Below are positions 62,409 to 64,000 of a stretch of 64,000 nt of DNA, piece after piece. The stretch comes from CAMPKL01 sp963817465 (GTDB taxonomy: Bacteria > Acidobacteriota > Terriglobia > Bryobacterales > UBA6623). A program made the translations under genes and the position numbers. The stretch lies in the NCBI GenBank assembly GCA_963817465.1, contig CAWFOP010000015.1, positions 1 through 64,000 of the forward strand, read 5' to 3'. Positions within the stretch are counted from its first letter, which is position 1. Every line of letters starts with the position of its first letter. The notes under the pieces are model-generated. The model saw only the letters and a program-made list of their open reading frames with translations. It ran no database searches and was not told where the DNA came from.

Positions 62409-63203
62409 ATGCTCCTGCGATGGGCCGTCCTATGGACGGCGGCGGCGACACTGTTCGCCGCTGACCAGGGGAGAAAGGAAATCCCCGCCGTTTACGCCGG
62501 CGGAGTCGTCAACGCCGCCAGCTTTGTCCCTGCTCCGGACAATTTCGTGGCTCCCGGGTCGATCGTCTCGATTTTCGGGGACGATCTAGCCTTGCGCACC
62601 CAAGCCGCCGCCGGCGCTCTCGACCGCGGTCGGCTGCCGCGGGAGTTAGGCGGAGTGTCGGTTCGCGTGGGCGGCCAGACCGCGCCGCTGTTTTTCGTTT
62701 CGCCGGGGCAGATCAATCTGCAGATTCCTGTTTCGCTCGCCGCCCGGCCCGAACCTTGGCGTGTCGTCGTGGTGCGCGAAGGGCTAAACAGCCCGACGGC
62801 GGACGAAGTTTACGTCCATGAAACGGCGCCAGGACTTTTCAACGTGGTCGCGCACGCCGATTTCATGCTGGTCGGCCGCGGCGATCCCGAGGGCGCGTAC
62901 CCCGCCAGGCCCGGAGAGACCATCATCCTGTTCGGGACCGGCTTCGGGCCGACGGACCCGCCGGTGGTCGAAGGTCAACTGCCAACCTTCATCGCGCCGA
63001 TCGTGCTGCCGCACCGGATCTTGTTGGCAGGGCGGGAGTTGCCGCCCGAGGCGACCTACTTCATCGGCCAGGCGCCGGGATTCGCCGGCTTACAGCAAGT
63101 GAATCTGACGCTGCCGGGCGACCTCCAGTCCAGCGATTACGAAGTGATCGTCGAAGTCGCGGGGGCGGCCAGCCAGCCGGGCGTCTTCATTGCCGTGGAT
63201 TAA
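62409..63203 (+). CDS. TIGR03437-family secreted protein
   Basis: 264 residues. GGVVNAASFVPAPDNFVAPGSIVSIFG followed by LFFVSPGQINLQIPVSL and ETIILFGTGFGPTDPPV (read in pieces) is the TIGR03437 beta domain, known mainly from Solibacter-type Acidobacteriota and often the C-terminal domain of large secreted proteins. Here it stands almost alone after a short signal-like leader (LWTAAATLFAADQ). Function unknown; it is a useful taxonomic marker for the window. Confidence 0.85.
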   Translation: MLLRWAVLWTAAATLFAADQGRKEIPAVYAGGVVNAASFVPAPDNFVAPGSIVSIFGDDLALRTQAAAGALDRGRLPRELGGVSVRVGGQTAPLFFVSPGQINLQIPVSLAARPEPWRVVVVREGLNSPTADEVYVHETAPGLFNVVAHADFMLVGRGDPEGAYPARPGETIILFGTGFGPTDPPVVEGQLPTFIAPIVLPHRILLAGRELPPEATYFIGQAPGFAGLQQVNLTLPGDLQSSDYEVIVEVAGAASQPGVFIAVD

Positions 63204-63328
63204 AGTTCACACTTCGCGCGTTTTTCTCGCAACCTGTTCGCTTCTTTCGCGTTTAACCGATGGAAGTGTCGACGTTTTCGGGCCTCCAGTCGAGTCCCGG
63301 GGTTAGAATTCATCGTAGGTATCCGGTT

Positions 63329-64000
63329 ATGCGCCTCATTCCCGTTGGTTTGGTTCTTTGCTTGTCCGCCTCCGCATTCGCAGGAGATCCGGACGCGGCT
63401 CCGGTCGAGCCGCAGAAGGGGTTTCGCGAGGCGCCGCCGGCTCAAACCACGCTGAAAGAACGGCCGGGGGCCCCGGAGGCGGATGTCGTCATTCCCGTCG
63501 GGACTCGGGTGCCGCTGGTCATGCTCAACAGCGTCAGCACCAAACACGCCAGTCCCGACGACTTGGTTTACCTCGAGTCGGTCTATCCCGTGGTCGTGAA
63601 TAGCCGCATCGTGATACCTCCGGGCACGTACGTATCGGGCCGCGTGACAAGCGTGAAGCGCCCGGGCCGCGTGAAGGGCCGCGGAGAGCTTTATCTCCGC
63701 TTCGAGCAAATGATTCTGCCCAACGGGGTCATCCGCGACCTGACCGGCCGGGTCGGCTCGCTCGACGGTCGTTCGCCCGAAGATTTCGACCGCGAAGAGG
63801 GCAAGATCTCGAGCGAAGGCAACAAAGGCGGGGATGCTCGGACGATCGGCGAAGCGACCGCGACCGCGGCTTCGGTCGGCACCATCGCCGGCGCGGCCGG
63901 CGGCAATTTCGGTCGGGGAATCGGCATCGGAGCCGCGGCTGGAGCGGCGGCGGGATTGATGGGCGTCCTGCTGACGCGCGGGCCGGATGCGGTGCTCGAA
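63329..64000 (+). CDS. Secreted protein of unknown function, 3' truncated by window edge
   Basis: The frame from ATG 63329 runs to the end of the window with no stop (224 codons). It begins with a signal peptide (MRLIPVGLVLCLSASAFAG). The central part (IPVGTRVPLVMLNSVSTKH, IVIPPGTYVSGRVTSVKRPG, then LYLRFEQMILPNGVIRDLTG) has the beta pattern of VirB10/TrbI-like C-terminal domains, but without the rest of a secretion system this is a weak likeness. The end is glycine/alanine-rich with a hydrophobic GAAAGAAAGLMGVLL stretch, perhaps a membrane segment. Confidence 0.6.
   Translation, partial: MRLIPVGLVLCLSASAFAGDPDAAPVEPQKGFREAPPAQTTLKERPGAPEADVVIPVGTRVPLVMLNSVSTKHASPDDLVYLESVYPVVVNSRIVIPPGTYVSGRVTSVKRPGRVKGRGELYLRFEQMILPNGVIRDLTGRVGSLDGRSPEDFDREEGKISSEGNKGGDARTIGEATATAASVGTIAGAAGGNFGRGIGIGAAAGAAAGLMGVLLTRGPDAVLE

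Overview
The window is high-GC bacterial chromosome, most likely from an Acidobacteriota of the Bryobacterales/Solibacter type. That placement is inferred from a TIGR03437-type secreted protein (62409-63203), which is typical of that group, from a membrane-anchored MutS homologue, and from lpx/fabZ genes and outer-membrane proteins that imply a Gram-negative envelope. There are no rRNA genes, CRISPR arrays or phage modules. One tRNA gene is present (tRNA-Ile2, CAU).

Layout. 1-1860: end of a PhyH oxygenase, tRNA-Ile2, then a decayed IS110 remnant against the tRNA 3' end and a truncated ECF sigma factor. 1961-6961: a metallo-beta-lactamase-fold protein, then a minus-strand operon (C39-like peptidase, RLAN/RimK ATP-grasp ligase, GCS2 ligase, N-formylglutamate amidohydrolase-like) that looks like an uncharacterised peptide or amino-acid-conjugate pathway. 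7074-15272: membrane MutS homologue, PcrA/UvrD helicase, cupin, secreted hydrolase and amidohydrolase. 15531-23153: four genes forming a complete multiheme electron conduit (decaheme OmcA/MtrC-like, NapC/NirT fused to four triheme repeats giving 18 haem motifs, decaheme MtrA/DmsE-like, MtrB/PioB-like barrel). 23212-32833: pyruvate carboxylase, RDD protein and ATP synthase F1 genes (atpHAGDC). 33346-40045: EF-G-like GTPase, a giant MltD-like LysM protein, and a HipA-like kinase/DUF3037 pair. 40195-48290: DinB-like protein, then fabZ-lpxI-oxidoreductase-TonB-like operon, trpS, LysR regulator with a coupled small membrane protein, and DUF1015. 48366-64000: metY, trxB, oligogalacturonate-lyase-like propeller, gamma-glutamyltransferase, a small transcription unit with GTAC boxes, dehydrogenase, lipoprotein, sulfatase, sthA, ABC ATPase, a tetratricopeptide-like protein, a divergent acetate kinase, the TIGR03437 protein and a partial secreted protein.

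The most interesting system is the electron conduit. Its gene order gives a route from the inner-membrane quinone pool, through an unusually long fused periplasmic cytochrome, to an outer-membrane MtrAB pair and an extracellular decaheme protein, so the cell probably respires extracellular or insoluble acceptors (or takes up electrons). The RLAN/GCS2 operon is the second candidate for undescribed biochemistry.

Caution: four otherwise well conserved genes (FGase-like, mutS-like, pyc, hipA-like) each carry one frameshift. Single-base sequencing or assembly errors are the simplest explanation, though real decay cannot be excluded from this sequence alone. All functions here are read from sequence motifs and recalled family knowledge; no database search was run.
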